DNA of 64,000 nucleotides, from the NCBI GenBank assembly GCA_026119935.1, contig JALRMH010000087.1, positions 1 to 64,000 on the forward strand, read 5' to 3'. The first letter of the stretch is position 1, and each line of letters begins with the position of its first letter. The translations under genes and the position numbers were made by a program. Under the pieces are notes generated by a model. The model did not search any database, was not told the DNA's origin, and saw only the letters and a program-made list of their open reading frames with translations. This DNA comes from Endothia cerciana. Lineage: Eukaryota > Ascomycota > Sordariomycetes > Diaporthales > Cryphonectriaceae. Shown in pieces: positions 12,594 through 23,299 of this stretch.

Positions 12594-13242
12594 ATGACCA
12601 CCGCAGAGCTGAACCTGTACTACGAAAAGCTCAAGCCAGACCATCCTCCAAACTGTCCAAGCACCTACTGGATGATGGCTCATCCTCATACCTCTGGAAA
12701 TGACAATGGTCAGAAGCCCACCAGTAAGTATCTGTTGGCCTTTCTTTCTCGAGATCTAGCAGGCCTTCCTCTCTCTTCTCCATCTGCCCCAGCCCCCCCC
12801 CCCCCCCGGCACCCGCCAGCTTCAATCAAACATCCTCTCTCCGCGTCTCCTTTGCATTCTTCGTCCCGAGAACAGGAGGCCTGACCAGAATTTTTCTTTC
12901 ATTCTAGTGGTGGGCGAGGACCCTAAGCCGTCTGAGACCGCGCTCAAGACCACAGGAAACAACGGCACCGACACGCAGGCCGGTGAGGCCCACCTGGAGC
13001 TCAAGGCCGACCGTAGCTGCTTCGGCATCCGAGGACGGGTCTCGCCCATCGATTTCCACCAGCTCCTGTATCTGACTGCCCCACTCGGGATCTCATGCTA
13101 CGTGCTAAGACAGCTGCGCGACCCCATCTCCCAAGCCATGGGCCGCTCTCGCATCTCCATGGCCTACTCTGCAGGTCTTGTGCTGGCTCCTTTGGCGTAC
13201 GGCATGATCGTTCGGGCTTGGCCTCGTCCTCCCCGTTCGTAA
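12594..13242 (+). CDS. Small two-exon membrane protein, 154 aa, unknown function
   Basis: The start is an optimal CACCATGACC after a CA-rich leader. Exon 1 is 12594-12723 and exon 2 is 12908-13242. The 184-bp intron has a GTAAGT donor and a pyrimidine-rich TTCTAG acceptor, and contains a C homopolymer. Splicing restores a single frame (QKPT joined to MVGEDPKP) and a 465-nt CDS. Residues 1-43 are polar, rich in aromatic residues and histidine, and 44-85 are hydrophilic. Residues 95-111 (LLYLTAPLGISCYVL) and 127-146 (MAYSAGLVLAPLAYGMIV) are hydrophobic, the latter a probable transmembrane helix followed by a basic-proline tail. I do not recognise the family. A small single-pass or hairpin membrane protein is the most that can be said. 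Neighbours are unrelated. Confidence 0.6.
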
Positions 13243-13249
13243 TCCTTGG

Positions 13250-15675
13250 ACAAGAAGAATGCTGCTGTTGGACCGCCCGGCAACAAGTTACAGCGGGTGA
13301 GTACAGGAGATGCTCCTGGGTAGCTCTACTCTCTCCTCTTTCTCCCCCCCCCCCCCCCTCCCTCGGCCTGGTGCCTAAGACCATCTGAACTAAATATGCG
13401 ACAGGCTTCCTTTTCTCCGATTCCTTTTTCCCGGTTTTCCTTTCCATAAGCCGGTCAAGCCCCACTCCGCTTCCCAAGTCGTTCCTCAGCTTTGAGATTA
13501 GCACCCCTGGCAATACAACAGAGAGTGTTTGGTCGGGTTCCCTGGGAAGATCTGGTTCCCTGACTCGACATGTTAAGCAAATACCCTCATTCGCACAGAT
13601 CAGCGGCGTGGGATAAGGAGGGAAACGGCAGGAAACGGAACGGAACGGAAAATTGAGGCTCGAGGCATCCAGCGGCATGCAGCATTCTCTATTCGGACGG
13701 GGGGGCCTCTCCCGCTTTTTTGAAACTGGTAGCCTACCAGACAGTCTACATGAATGGTACACCCATCCCTTCCGTGTCCCTCTCCTGAATATCGCAGGTC
13801 TTTAATGTCAGACCATCTGCTTTGGTGTCCCACGTGCGGGTACCGTAAAGCCCAACAGGTAGGAAAGCCCGCTTCGGTCTGGAGAGCCGGACATATGAAG
13901 GACGGACTTTCCCTACCATCATCAGAGAGGTTCCTCTCATAGCTCTTCGGCGTCAACCCGAGTCCTCAGTATCCCTACACTCAGGAGCCCCACCGCTAAG
14001 TGACTACTGCGTCAGCATTCAAGACTTGTGTTTCCTGTTCAAGGCCGAATCGTGGCACCGCTCTTGATAGCATAAACCCTTAGTACTTTGGTATCTACGG
14101 ATTACTGCAGTGCTCACTAAACATCAGATACACGAGCATCGGAACCATCTTTCGTCTGAGCCACAGCGCCGTGCAGTATCCAGAAAGATACAAAAGGCCT
14201 TTCGACGGACGAGACACAGCCTCCCTCATCTAAGGCTCTGGAGGGGACTAACGTGTTGAAAAGACAGCTTGGTATTAGCCCGAATTTCAAGGTCTGCGGA
14301 TATCGAAGCTATACAGAGGGCTCAGAATGTGGTCAACCGAGATGACAATAGTCAGGACGAAGAGAGCGATGTCGAGTTACCTGCGGACGAGGAGGATTGC
14401 ATTGTGGGGGGGGGGGGGGTTTCTTCTGATCTAGCATCTCTTCACTCCTTTCCGCAGCCGGGGAAGGACCTACAACCCATAGGAGGCATGACCGAGCGAT
14501 TACCTCAGAGGATATATATACCGGGCTCGTTCGATTGGGTGACGCAGGTCGCTAAATTTTTACATGGCCGGGTCGGCATTAAATAACGGAGCAGGGCCTC
14601 TCATGTGTCGGGGACGCCTGGTCCGTTCCGCAGTCCCCATCCGGTTGAAGATGATTGGGGATGGTCGCTGCGAGATAGTACCATGGGTTCATCATCCCGC
14701 CACACACATCTGGGTACCTGGCCACGGGCCTGACAAACCTATAGCGTCGAGGGCCGAGGGACTTGAGAACCTTCACGGAGGATAGGGGTCAAAAAGTGTG
14801 ACGATCAAGCGAGACTCGGGCGCAACACTCAGGCCAGGTCAACCTTTCCAACCAGAAGGCACGTATCGCTTGGTCTTCCGGCGCTGATCGTCTGTTTCGC
14901 GAGCCACTCCCCTATTCCATTGCCTCCTCTGCAGGAAGACATTTTGTGCGAACCACTGCGTTCTATTGTTCAGACGTGGGACGTGTTTCTTGAGAAGCCC
15001 GGAGGGGCATACTACTACAGGGCAAGGTGGACCCAGAAGGGAGAAAGCTCAGACCGCGTAGGGAGATAAGCCGCAAGCGAAAGGTTGACCATCTGTATTT
15101 TGAGGCCAGTAGGCCCCCTGCGGGCCCATACCTTCACACACCTTGTAAATATAGGGCAGTGGTGGCGCCAGGACAGTGGGACCAGAGGCAACCCTATCGG
15201 GCCCATCGGGGGCGTCTCGGAAGAAGAAGATATAAGGGGTCCCCAGAGAGAGAGGTGACAACAGGCATACAGGGACACCGAGCGGCCGGCTCACTGGCTT
15301 GCCGGCGGGAGTGTTGTGGCCTGACCCCGCAGCGGAACCGGCTCCAGCTTCCTTGCTATATGGGGGTGGGTTTTGGGCAGTATGTTGGGTTGACACCGCT
15401 CTCAGGCGCCGTGCACAAGGGCCCCCCGGAGGTCGTCTTTGAGGGGCCCTCCTAGCGATAACGAAACCCATTCAAAAAGGGGCTCGAGGTTTTGGGAGGC
15501 GAGGTAACGCTGGTCAGAGACATACCCGGAAAGCTCAGCTTTATTTCATGGCTGCGTGCTCCAGTCTTGCCATGACAAGCCTACTCATGTTGTCCCCCCC
15601 CCCAGTGTACGAACAGAAGATTGCGAACAAGAGATAAAGAGCGAAAGTCGCCAGGTCAAACCGGCCGCTGAACGG
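13250..15675. other. No supported gene
   Basis: Homopolymers occur near 13346-13359 (C) and 14406-14418 (G). An open stretch at 14269-14586 (+) has an acidic patch (RDDNSQDEESDVELPADEED) but starts without ATG and has no known domain. Other ORFs look like chance frames in GC-rich DNA. Confidence 0.4.
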
Positions 15676-15680
15676 CCCTC

Positions 15681-17026
15681 TCAAGACGGGCTCAGCCCCA
15701 CGGCCCTCGTGAACCTCGTCGAGGGCGCGGCGTTCGGTTCGAAATCTGGCAGCCCCAGGCCGGGGAACACCTTCTGGACCTTGCGCGCCAGGTACTGCGA
15801 CCACGTCCCGCGGACCTCGCGGAATGTCGTAGCGGCCCATCTCTGCCTGGCCAGCTCCCTCTCCTCGTCTGACAGCGGGGCCAGGTGGTCCAGCGGTAGC
15901 GGGCGCATCTCGGCGTCCCAGGCGAAGTCGAGGAAGAGGGGGAAGGAGAGACGGGGCGCAGAGCCGGGGGGGGGCCGCCGGACGCGGTGGGGGCGGGACC
16001 GGTAACGGCCGCCAGTAAGCTGGTCGAACATGTCACCGACTACCACAGGATCAGTAATGCTGAAAGGAAACAGGAGATACGGACCGGGAGAGATGGAACC
16101 TGCCGTTGACTATGAAGGAGTCCTCGATGAGTGGCACATCCACCCACTTGTCAGAAGGCGAGAGGACCTGTGAAGCCCAGCCATGAGCTGGGGGCCGGGA
16201 GATGGGAAGCGGGGAGGGAGGGAGGGAGGGAGGGAGGGAGGGAGGGAGGGAGGAGCCGGCACCCCTCGCGCCGTGGGCACTACTGACCTGGAGGCCGGGC
16301 GAGTCCACCTTCAAGATGGTGAGAAAGCCGAAATCTAGAGCCAACGACGGGGGATGAGCGTGATATCCAAGGGTCCCGGAGACCAGCTATCGAGCAGGCA
16401 GGCTCACCAGTATGTTCACCGATGCCATAGGCCCCCTCCCCACCCTCCAGGGCCGTGCCCCCCTCTACGGGCGCATACCTGAAGCACCGAAAGAGCACCA
16501 CCGGTTCAGGCTCCAGCAGCCTTCGGCGCAGGTCCACCCCCGAGCCCAGGGCCAGCGAGAACATGTCCGTCAGCGTCCTGCCCAGCTCTGTCACCTGGCC
16601 TACGTACCCGAGCACCGCACCACGCATCCCCGGAAGCGCCTCGTCCGGGAACTGGTTCCTCCCATGCAGCGGCAGACCGCAGAGCGGGTGGTCGTCGGCG
16701 TGTTCGGGACCGACGTATAGGCCCTCCTTCCAGTCGAGGCGGCCATGCGTGTGCTCGCCGCCGAGTGGCATGTAGCCGCGCCAGGCAGGCCCGCCGGCGC
16801 GGACGTCAAGGGCCAGCTTGGCCTCTTCCGGCAGGTCGAAGAAGGCGCGGGCGGCAGAGACGAGGGAGGACTGGGTTCGGGGCTGCACGGAGGTGCCGGT
16901 GACGAGGAAGAAGCCCCACCCCGAGGCTGCCTCGTGCAGGAGCTGAGCAAGGCGCCGGCGTTCTGGGGAGCCCGGCTCGGCGGCGTAGTATGGCGCAAGG
17001 TCGACTGCGGGAATCTGCTCCGCCAT
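15681..17026 (-). CDS. 2-oxoglutarate/Fe(II)-dependent oxygenase, isopenicillin-N-synthase-like, 362 aa
   Basis: Four exons (17026-16408, 16334-16288, 16167-16104, 16039-15681) join to a 1089-nt frame. The ATG at 17026 gives MAEQIPAVDL, the usual start of the DIOX_N domain. That domain (to about residue 110) includes GWGFFLVTG and FFDLPEEAK. The 2OG-FeII_Oxy jelly-roll core follows with all metal and cosubstrate ligands: His205-x-Asp207 (HTD, with the Asp codon split by intron 1), His261 (RPHRV) and Arg273-x-Ser275 (RLS). The protein should hydroxylate, desaturate or cyclise a small molecule in the cytosol using 2OG and O2; the substrate is unknown. Introns 1 and 2 are GT-AG (73 and 120 bp, the second carrying a GGGA repeat). 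Intron 3 (64 bp) begins with GC rather than GT. Length matches the family. No neighbouring biosynthetic genes were found. Confidence 0.85.
16211..16253. repeat. (GGGA)n microsatellite inside intron 2 of the dioxygenase gene
   Basis: About ten tetranucleotide copies lie within the second intron of the reverse-strand 2OG oxygenase gene. The repeat accounts for much of that intron's length. Confidence 0.9.
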
Positions 17027-17029
17027 GAT

Positions 17030-19285
17030 CGGGAACACAAGGCTGTATAGGTGTCTGGGGCCAGACGTGCGGCGGACGACGGGGTTGAAAGTTGGCGGAC
17101 GGGGGTTGTGCTGTCACCTGTCACCAACTACAAGTTCCAAGGTGCGGGGTCATGGTGTCACTTGGAGTGCACCTTGCGGAACGATACACCAGTGCGCGGT
17201 CTGGCCTCCAGGACGGAGCTCTTGTCTGGCGAGGGTGGCCGCCGCAACGTACCCAGCGCAGCCTGCTGAGCCGGTATAGCCTTTTCCTTGGCTCTTCTGA
17301 TCTTCAGTACGGACACAAGCCGCGTGCACTACACCAGGGCCAGTCAGAGCAGAGGCTCCATATCCTCATCAGGAGGAAGGCACCCCTGCCTCCCCTCCAA
17401 CCAGCATGCTGGACCAACAAGAGGCTGACAACGAGGCAAGACAAATCAACCTGATCACTGCCGGGGCATAGCTGATGCCCGCCCGCGTCACCGGCGTGCT
17501 CTGCAGCTTTGGGCCCACGAGCCCTGACCGGCTAATCATTCCTTCTTAACCACCCACACCCCCCCCCCCCCCAGGACCTGCTTCCTGTGGCATCTTCGTG
17601 GCCAGCCCGTCACGACCACACTGCGGGTGGCGAAGACCCTATACTAGTTACACACCCGTCGCACCGCCGAACACCTTCCTGTGGGCCGCAAGTCGGGGTA
17701 GGTAGGCGCCGGGAATGTTCCGTCGTTTTCGAAGCGAGCTGGGCTGCCGCCGGCAGATACACAACAGTCTGGGGGGCTGAGAGCGAGGAAGTAAGGCAGG
17801 CCGCCCAGGTAGGACGACGTCTCGCTCATGCACGTCAGGTACTAACGGCTCGTCTGTACAGCAGCCAACGCCTCCCGAGCGTCGGGACACCTCCCGCCCC
17901 CCCCCCCCCCCTCTTGAGCCCAAGGCCGAGGACGAGGAGCAGAGCAGGTCTCTCCAGCCACGCGGTTGCGGAAACGGCCGATCGGCGGCGGCGGCGACAG
18001 TAACGAGCGCCAGCCAAGGCGGGCTCGGTCAACGCGGAGAAACCTGGTTCCTGTTCAACGAGATGGGAAGGAAGAAGGGAACCAATAAGGCGTCGGCGTC
18101 TAGACCACATCGACAACGACGCCGGCTCGTCAGACGAGAGCGATGGCGTCGGGGGCGGGCTTTCTTGGTCAGCTCTCTGCCAACGTTCTCGGTCCCATCA
18201 CCTCCATTGCTGCTGGTCCAGCCTCTAGCCTCAGAGGCTCTCTTGCCGACTCAGGACAATGCTGCCAGGCCCATATGCCAGGTGTCGAATATAGTCAGCA
18301 GGAACGGCGCTCGTCTCTGGTGTCCTGGTTTGGTCAGGCACCGTTGACAGCTGAGGTCTGCTGTCGATAGCCATAGCAGCAGCGCCTGCTTCAGTCCTTG
18401 CCTCGCTCATGTTCGTTGAGAGCCTCCCACCCGCCTCCAGCCAATCTTCACCAGGCCCTCCGGGACCTGCCTCCCTGCTGTCCTCCCTGGGCTTATCGGT
18501 GCTGAGCGCGGTCCCGATCGCCTGCTGCGCTGCCGGCACTATGTGGATACGGGTGGCCCTGCTAACCACCATCAAGGCGGATGGTTCTGTACCCCAAATC
18601 CTGTCCGCGGGCGGCGCTGCCGTGCGCATGTACTCGACGCCAGCATCTAATATTGCGGTTGCCACCAGCCACACGGCTACGAAAATGCCTATCAATTCTT
18701 TGGCTGTTGACAGGATAATCAGGGGCGCTGAGAGGGCGCTCAGCTGCTAGCTGTCGCGGGCGGGATGACAGACAAAGGGTGTGTATCGTCTTCTCCCAGG
18801 GACGAGGTTCCGCTCTTCCAGGAACTGAGGACGGATCCCAATGTCTCTGCGGCAAATGTGCTTTTGGACTCGGCCGTTGTGGATGGCAACGAAGTGCAGC
18901 ATACGCTGCGCTGGTGACCCCACAAATTCCACCGTGTGTGGTGGGGTGGGGGGGGGGGGGGGAGAAGGGCGCCCGTGTCGTCTGAGAAACCTTCACGTGG
19001 GAAAGGTCTGGGACGGGATTAGGCGCGGCGAACCCGAGGCAGCAACGTAAGAAACCGGGTCACATCGCCTGTGGACATGGGCACGACACAGGAGGAGCAG
19101 GGAAGCTGGGCAACGATGTTGTGGTGGAAATATTGGGAGGGAAGAGATATGTTACCAGGAGGCGACGTTGAAATATTCCCGCCACACACCATTGTCGGCG
19201 CCCCTCTGGCCGCCTCGATGGCTATTGCCACCGCCGCCACCTTCGCCCTCGTGGCCCTCCCCGACCCTAACCACCGTTGTTATGC
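17030..19285. other. No supported gene; several open frames
   Basis: Open frames include 18409-18750 (+), 18231-18695 (-, with a hydrophobic stretch IGIFVAVWLVATAIL but no ATG) and 17644-17829 (-, ATG start, 61 aa). None carries a recognised motif. C and G homopolymers occur near 17561-17574, 17900-17913 and 18948-18961. A membrane-protein gene between 18.2 and 18.8 kb is possible but unproven. Confidence 0.3.
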
Positions 19286-19289
19286 CCGA

Positions 19290-19460
19290 CTCCCCTCCCC
19301 AACAAGAGAGCAATGGGGCAGGTGGGCGCTGGGAGGTGGGCGCGAGGTCCCCACCACCTTCAATCGGCTTCTTCACCTCGCCCACTGATCCTGCCGGTTG
19401 TCGACGCTAGGCCGACCTCTACACCGATGTTCTTCTTGTTCTGGCTCCTGGCCAGGGCCC
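19290..19460 (+). repeat. Segmental duplication, copy 1
   Basis: This stretch resembles 21375-21560: both share the order gatgggcgcgaggtcc-like block, cttcttcac, ctgatc-tgccggttgtcga and gccgatgttctt, with many substitutions and small indels. It marks an older duplication of the unit that borders this repeat-built locus. Confidence 0.6.
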
Positions 19461-19610
19461 CCTTGGAATCCTGAGCTGGATGCCCCAGCACGAGAAGGGG
19501 GTTGTACTGCCCTCACCAGGGCTGTACTTGGCCACGCTAAGAGACGGTACCATCACTATCGATGAGCATCTGGCGAACACACCTCTGGATTTCCGCAACA
19601 TTGATGGTCG

Positions 19611-19980
19611 CGGGGGCGCGTTGAGCGAGAGGACGGACAAGAAGACGACCTGCAACGCCTACCCAGAACCAGGACAAAGTGTTGAAGGTCCTCCTTCCCA
19701 AGCGAGACCGCCTGGTACGCTGCTCTCGCCGCACAGGACAGGGGGCGCGTTGAGCGAGAGGACGGACAAGAAGACGACCTGCAACGCCTACCCAGAACCA
19801 GGACAAAGTGTTGAAGGTCCTCCTTCCCAAGCGAGACCGNNNNNNNNNNNNNNNNNNNNNNNNNNNNNNNNNNNNNNNNNNNNNNNNNNNNNNNNNNNNN
19901 NNNNNNNNNNNNNNNNNNNNNNNNNNNNNNNNNNNNNNGCCTGGTACGCTGCTCTCGCCGCACAGGACAGGGGGCGCGTT
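19611..19980 (+). repeat. 129-bp tandem repeat, interrupted by an assembly gap
   Basis: The block starting gggggcgcgttgagcgagag recurs at a spacing of 129 bp (ttgagc at 19621 and 19750) and again after the N gap near 19979. The period is a multiple of three, so the array stays open when expanded or contracted. The third copy differs by carrying extra internal sequence. Confidence 0.85.
19840..19938. other. Assembly gap (N)
   Basis: Run of 99 N inside the 129-bp tandem array. The true copy number is unknown. Confidence 0.99.
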
Positions 19981-20128
19981 GAGCGAGAGGACGGACAAGA
20001 AGACGACCCTGCAACGCCTCAACACGAATGCCCTGCTCTGCGTCGCTACCCAGAACCAGGACAAGGTGCTGAACGTCATCCTCCTTCTTCATGACGACGA
20101 TACCGACCTGGGGGTGCAGCAGGTTGCG

Positions 20129-20455
20129 GTCGAAGTCTCTGGTGAGAGCAGTCGAAGTCTCTGGTGAGAGCAGTCGAAGTCTCTGGTGAGAGCAGTCGAA
20201 GTCTCTGGTGAGAGCAGTCGAAGTCTCTGGTGAGAGCAGTCGAGGTCTTTGGTGAAAACGGTCGAAGTCTTCAGCGAAAGCAGTCGAAGTCTTTGGTGAA
20301 AACAGTCGAAGTCTTTGGTGAAAGCAGTCGAAGTCTTCAGCGAAAGCAGTCGAAGTCTTCAGCGAAAGCAGTCGAAGTCTTCAGCGAAAGCAGTCGAAGT
20401 CTTTGGTGAAAACAGTCGAAGTCTTCAGTGAAAGCAGTCGAAGTCTTTGGTGAGG
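20129..20455 (+). repeat. 22-bp minisatellite
   Basis: About 15 copies of a 22-base unit built around gtcgaagtctctggtgagag. Early copies are near identical; later ones alternate between ctctggtgag, ctttggtgaa and cttcagcgaa variants, a mosaic typical of unequal exchange. Confidence 0.92.
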
Positions 20456-20518
20456 GCTGGACACTTCTTGTTCTCTGCGGCGAGAGCAGCGGCGTACAGG
20501 CCGTCCCGCTTGGGAAGG

Positions 20519-21360
20519 AGGACGTCCTTCTTCATGACGACGACATCGACCTGGGGGGGCAGCAGGTTGCGGCCGAAGTCTTGGTGAGAACGGGACACTT
20601 CTTGTTCTCTGTGGCGAGAGCAGCGGCGTACCCCGCGGATCTCTCATCCACGGAGGCTGTCAGGAATAGGCCCCTGGAGGTTGATCAGAGGATTCAGCAG
20701 GAAGTTCGCGATCTACAGAATGGCATGCAGAACGTCCACACGGCACAACAGGAGCTTTAGCTGCTCAACCTGCTGCTATTCGAGCTCGCGCGTATACGAC
20801 AGAACCAGCAACAGCCATCACCAGCTCAGGACGGCCCCGGCAGCCTCGCTTGGGAAGGAGGACCATCCTTCTTCATGACGACGACATCGACCTGGGGGGG
20901 CAGCAGGTTGCGGCCGAAGTCTTGGTGAGAACGGGACACTTCTTGTTCTCTGTGGCGAGAGCAGCGGCGTAGCCCCGCGGATCTCTCATCTATGGAGGCT
21001 GTCAGGAATAGGCTCTTGGAGGTTGATCAGAGGATTCAGCAGGAAGTGAGCGACCTACACAATAGCATGCAGAACGTCCACACGGCGCAACAGGAGCTTC
21101 AGCTGCTCAACCTGCTGCTATTCGAGCTCGCGCGTATACGACAGAACCAGCAACAGCCATCGCCAGCTCAGGACGGCCCCGGCAGCCTCGCTTGGGAAGG
21201 AGGACCATCCTTCCTCATGACGACGACATCGACATTGGGGAAGGGGAGGGGGGGGGGGGAGGCAGCAGGTTGCGGTCGAAGTCTTTGGTGAGAGCGGGAC
21301 ACTTCTTGTCCTGTGCGGCGAGAGCAGCACACAGGCGGTCCCGCTTGGGGAGGAGGACGT
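20519..21360 (+). repeat. ~342-bp tandem duplication (two full copies, one partial)
   Basis: Copy A (about 20519-20859), copy B (about 20860-21201) and a partial copy C (21202-21360) share ttcatgacgacgacatcgac, a gagagcagc motif and a coiled-coil message. Copy B keeps an open frame from 20992 (MEAVRNRLLEVDQRIQQEV, then HTAQQELQLLNLLLFELARI). Copy A has the same message but a TAG at 20758-20760 where copy B has CAG at 21100-21102, plus other transitions and a one-base indel. The encoded segment would be an amphipathic coiled coil; no family was recognised. Confidence 0.8.
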
Positions 21361-21374
21361 TTGTCCCAGACCCT

Positions 21375-21560
21375 GATAGGCAGTGGGGTCAGGTGGTAGC
21401 TAGGAGATGGGCGCGAGGTCCTACCTTTTTCAATATGCTTCTTCACTCCGCCCAAAGTTTTCTCCACGTCACTGATCTTGCCGGTTGTCGATGCTGGGTC
21501 AACTCCACGCCGATGTTCTTCCCGTTCTGGATGTCCTCCTTGTTCTGGCTCTCGACCAGG
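21375..21560 (+). repeat. Segmental duplication, copy 2
   Basis: Diverged partner of 19290-19460 (see there). It overlaps the start of the broken ORF at 21491. Confidence 0.6.
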
Positions 21561-22096
21561 GCCTCCTTGTCGAAGCGTACAGCCACGCAGGGGAGGTTGT
21601 CAGTGCTGAAGCGGGCAAGGGACCTTGGAGGCCGAGCCAGGTCGACCGCTCCCTGGTCGGAGCAGACATCCCGGAGCTACCAGTCCGGTCAGTCCGCATT
21701 CTAGAGAGGACGAGGAGGGGCACCGATACTTACACCATCACATGCGACGATAATAAACTCGTCTGTGTCCGGCTGTAGGGCGGTCTCCGTGGTTGTAACG
21801 GGGCGGCCCAGCTCAACAAGACCCTCCGTGTAGGAGCCGCCGAGCGCCCGAGTGACTGCTGGCACGCCATCAACACGATTGTCAAGGGTCAATCCGCCAG
21901 CATTCGTGATGCGCTTTCCCTCGTCCCCGCCGCCGCCCTTATGACCATACATAGGACAGGCGCAGGGCCTCGTACAGCACCGGCCGTCTCGATGCAGTGC
22001 CCCCCCTCCGCCTTGGCACGCTCGAGCCCTGTGGCCAGCCTGCCTGAGCTCAGGATTGACCTCGGCGCCGCGATCGGCCCCGCTCTGATGGGATGA
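21491..22096 (+). pseudogene. ~200-codon ORF interrupted by a single TAG, unknown family
   Basis: From ATG 21491 the frame runs through ADVLPVLDVLLVLALDQG and TYTITCDDNKLVCVRL to a TAG at 21776-21778. It then continues without another stop for 105 codons through NTIVKGQSASIRDALSLVPA and LPELRIDLGAAIGPALMG to TGA at 22094. Codon use and composition are the same on both sides, which argues that the TAG is a recent lesion in one gene. A CAG codon would restore it, i.e. a C-to-T change in CpA context. I do not recognise the family. The 5' part lies within a segmental duplication shared with 19.3 kb. Confidence 0.5.
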
Positions 22097-22609
22097 TTCG
22101 GGGTTTTGTAGACGTCTGACAACAAGCGATGCGAGGCATTCCTGCGCCGGCGGGTTTTTCTGGCGTCAGCGCTGCGGAGCATTTAGCAGCGGGGTTGGAG
22201 AAGTCTACTTGGAGAAGTTTACCTGAAGGCAGCCGAGGATTCTTTTGGCTTCGGGGTTGAGCAGGTTGATGGGGGGGGGGGGCTTCGATCTCAAGGGAGA
22301 AGTTTGTTGGAACTAACATCCTGTCAGATATCACGCCAGTATTCATACGCCAGTCAAATTGATGGGTTTTTATGCTCCTTGAGCTGATTGATTGATTGTC
22401 TCGGTTCTGCTCTCCTGTCTTGGTTCTGCTCTCCTGTCTATCGGCTGAGGTTTGCGCCATGGCCCATTTCAACTCCTTATCATGTGGCCTGTTGATGGCT
22501 GGACCTCGGACAACCCGATATCTGACACATCCTGTAAACACCCGAGTTAGCAGGGATAGGGCATCAGCAGGCTGGGTAGGTTTTCGTACAGTGTCTAGAG
22601 CAGGCGTGG

Positions 22610-23293
22610 TCACTTGGCCGTCCAGTACTGGCTGATCGCCAGTACCGCGTCCCTGGCGCCCTTCGAACACAGGACACCGGTCGCTGCGGCGAGCAGGGCG
22701 ATGAAACCGCCGAGCCAGAGGTACTGCCGGCGGGCCTGGGCGTCTGCCAGACGGGCCTGGGCGTCTGCCAGACGGACCTGGGCGGCGGCCATCGAGTCGA
22801 TATAGCGCTCGACAGCGGGTTGCATGGCCCCGTTGGTGTTCTGGACCATGAGCGAACCCGGGTTGGTGGCGATGTACAGCATGTTGTGCTCGCCGTCGGC
22901 ATCAGCGCAGGCCTTGAGCGCCTCCTAGGGGCTCATGGCGACGTGCGGCTGTGCGCTGGGCGGGGTAGGGGGCCGAGCACGGGGCCAGACACGGTCGAGG
23001 ATGCCAGAGGCGAGTTCGCTCATCCGTGCGGTAATCGAGGGGGGGGGTTCTTCGTAGATGGCGATGTGTACGAGGTTGAGGTTGACAGCAGGCTCGCGGT
23101 TGGTATTGACGTCGCGGTTGTGGTCGCGGTTGGTATTGACGTCGCGGTTGTGGTCACGGTTGTGGTCGCGATTGGTATCGACGTCGCGGTTGTGGTCGCG
23201 GTTGTCTGTCGCGTGTTGGCCAACCCGACCAGAACGGGCTGGGGCAGGGCCGTTCACAGGCCGGTTCTCAGTTGATGAAACCGACGACATCAT
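22610..23293 (-). pseudogene. Repeat and single-TM protein ORF broken by one TAG
   Basis: An ATG at 23293 opens a frame with a decapeptide-like repeat (NRDHNRDVDTN and variants, about residues 30-66), then NLNLVHIAIYEEPPPS, to a TAG at 22927-22925. The same frame continues for 104 more codons: DGEHNMLYIATNPGSLMVQ, a short coiled-coil repeat (VRLADAQARLADAQARRQ) and a transmembrane helix (LWLGGFIALLAAATGVL), ending at 22610. The joined length would be about 227 codons. The lesion fits CAG to TAG on the coding strand. An alternative is a shorter real protein starting at ATG 22882. The domain order (polar repeat, coiled coil, C-terminal membrane anchor) is clear, but the family is unknown. Confidence 0.5.
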
Positions 23294-23299
23294 GCTGGG

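Larger units (their letters stand above)
19480..20170 (+). pseudogene. Repeat-built ORF of an unknown dispersed family
   Basis: The frame contains LANTPLDFRNIDGRGGALSE, then two copies of a 43-residue unit beginning GGALSERTDKKTT, then an N gap, then a longer third unit with NALLCVATQNQDKVLNVIL. The same message occurs on the reverse strand at 56400-56512 (LANAHLDFRNIDGGASAP, and KVLNVILPKRD), so this is a dispersed family with at least two members in the window. The first two units lack the segment found in the third and change frame inside it, so they are probably damaged copies. The gap prevents a full reading. No known domain was recognised. Confidence 0.4.

Noticed and set aside
15556..16005. 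Plus-strand ORFs opposite the dioxygenase gene
   Set aside because: Shadows of exon 4 of a well-supported reverse-strand gene.
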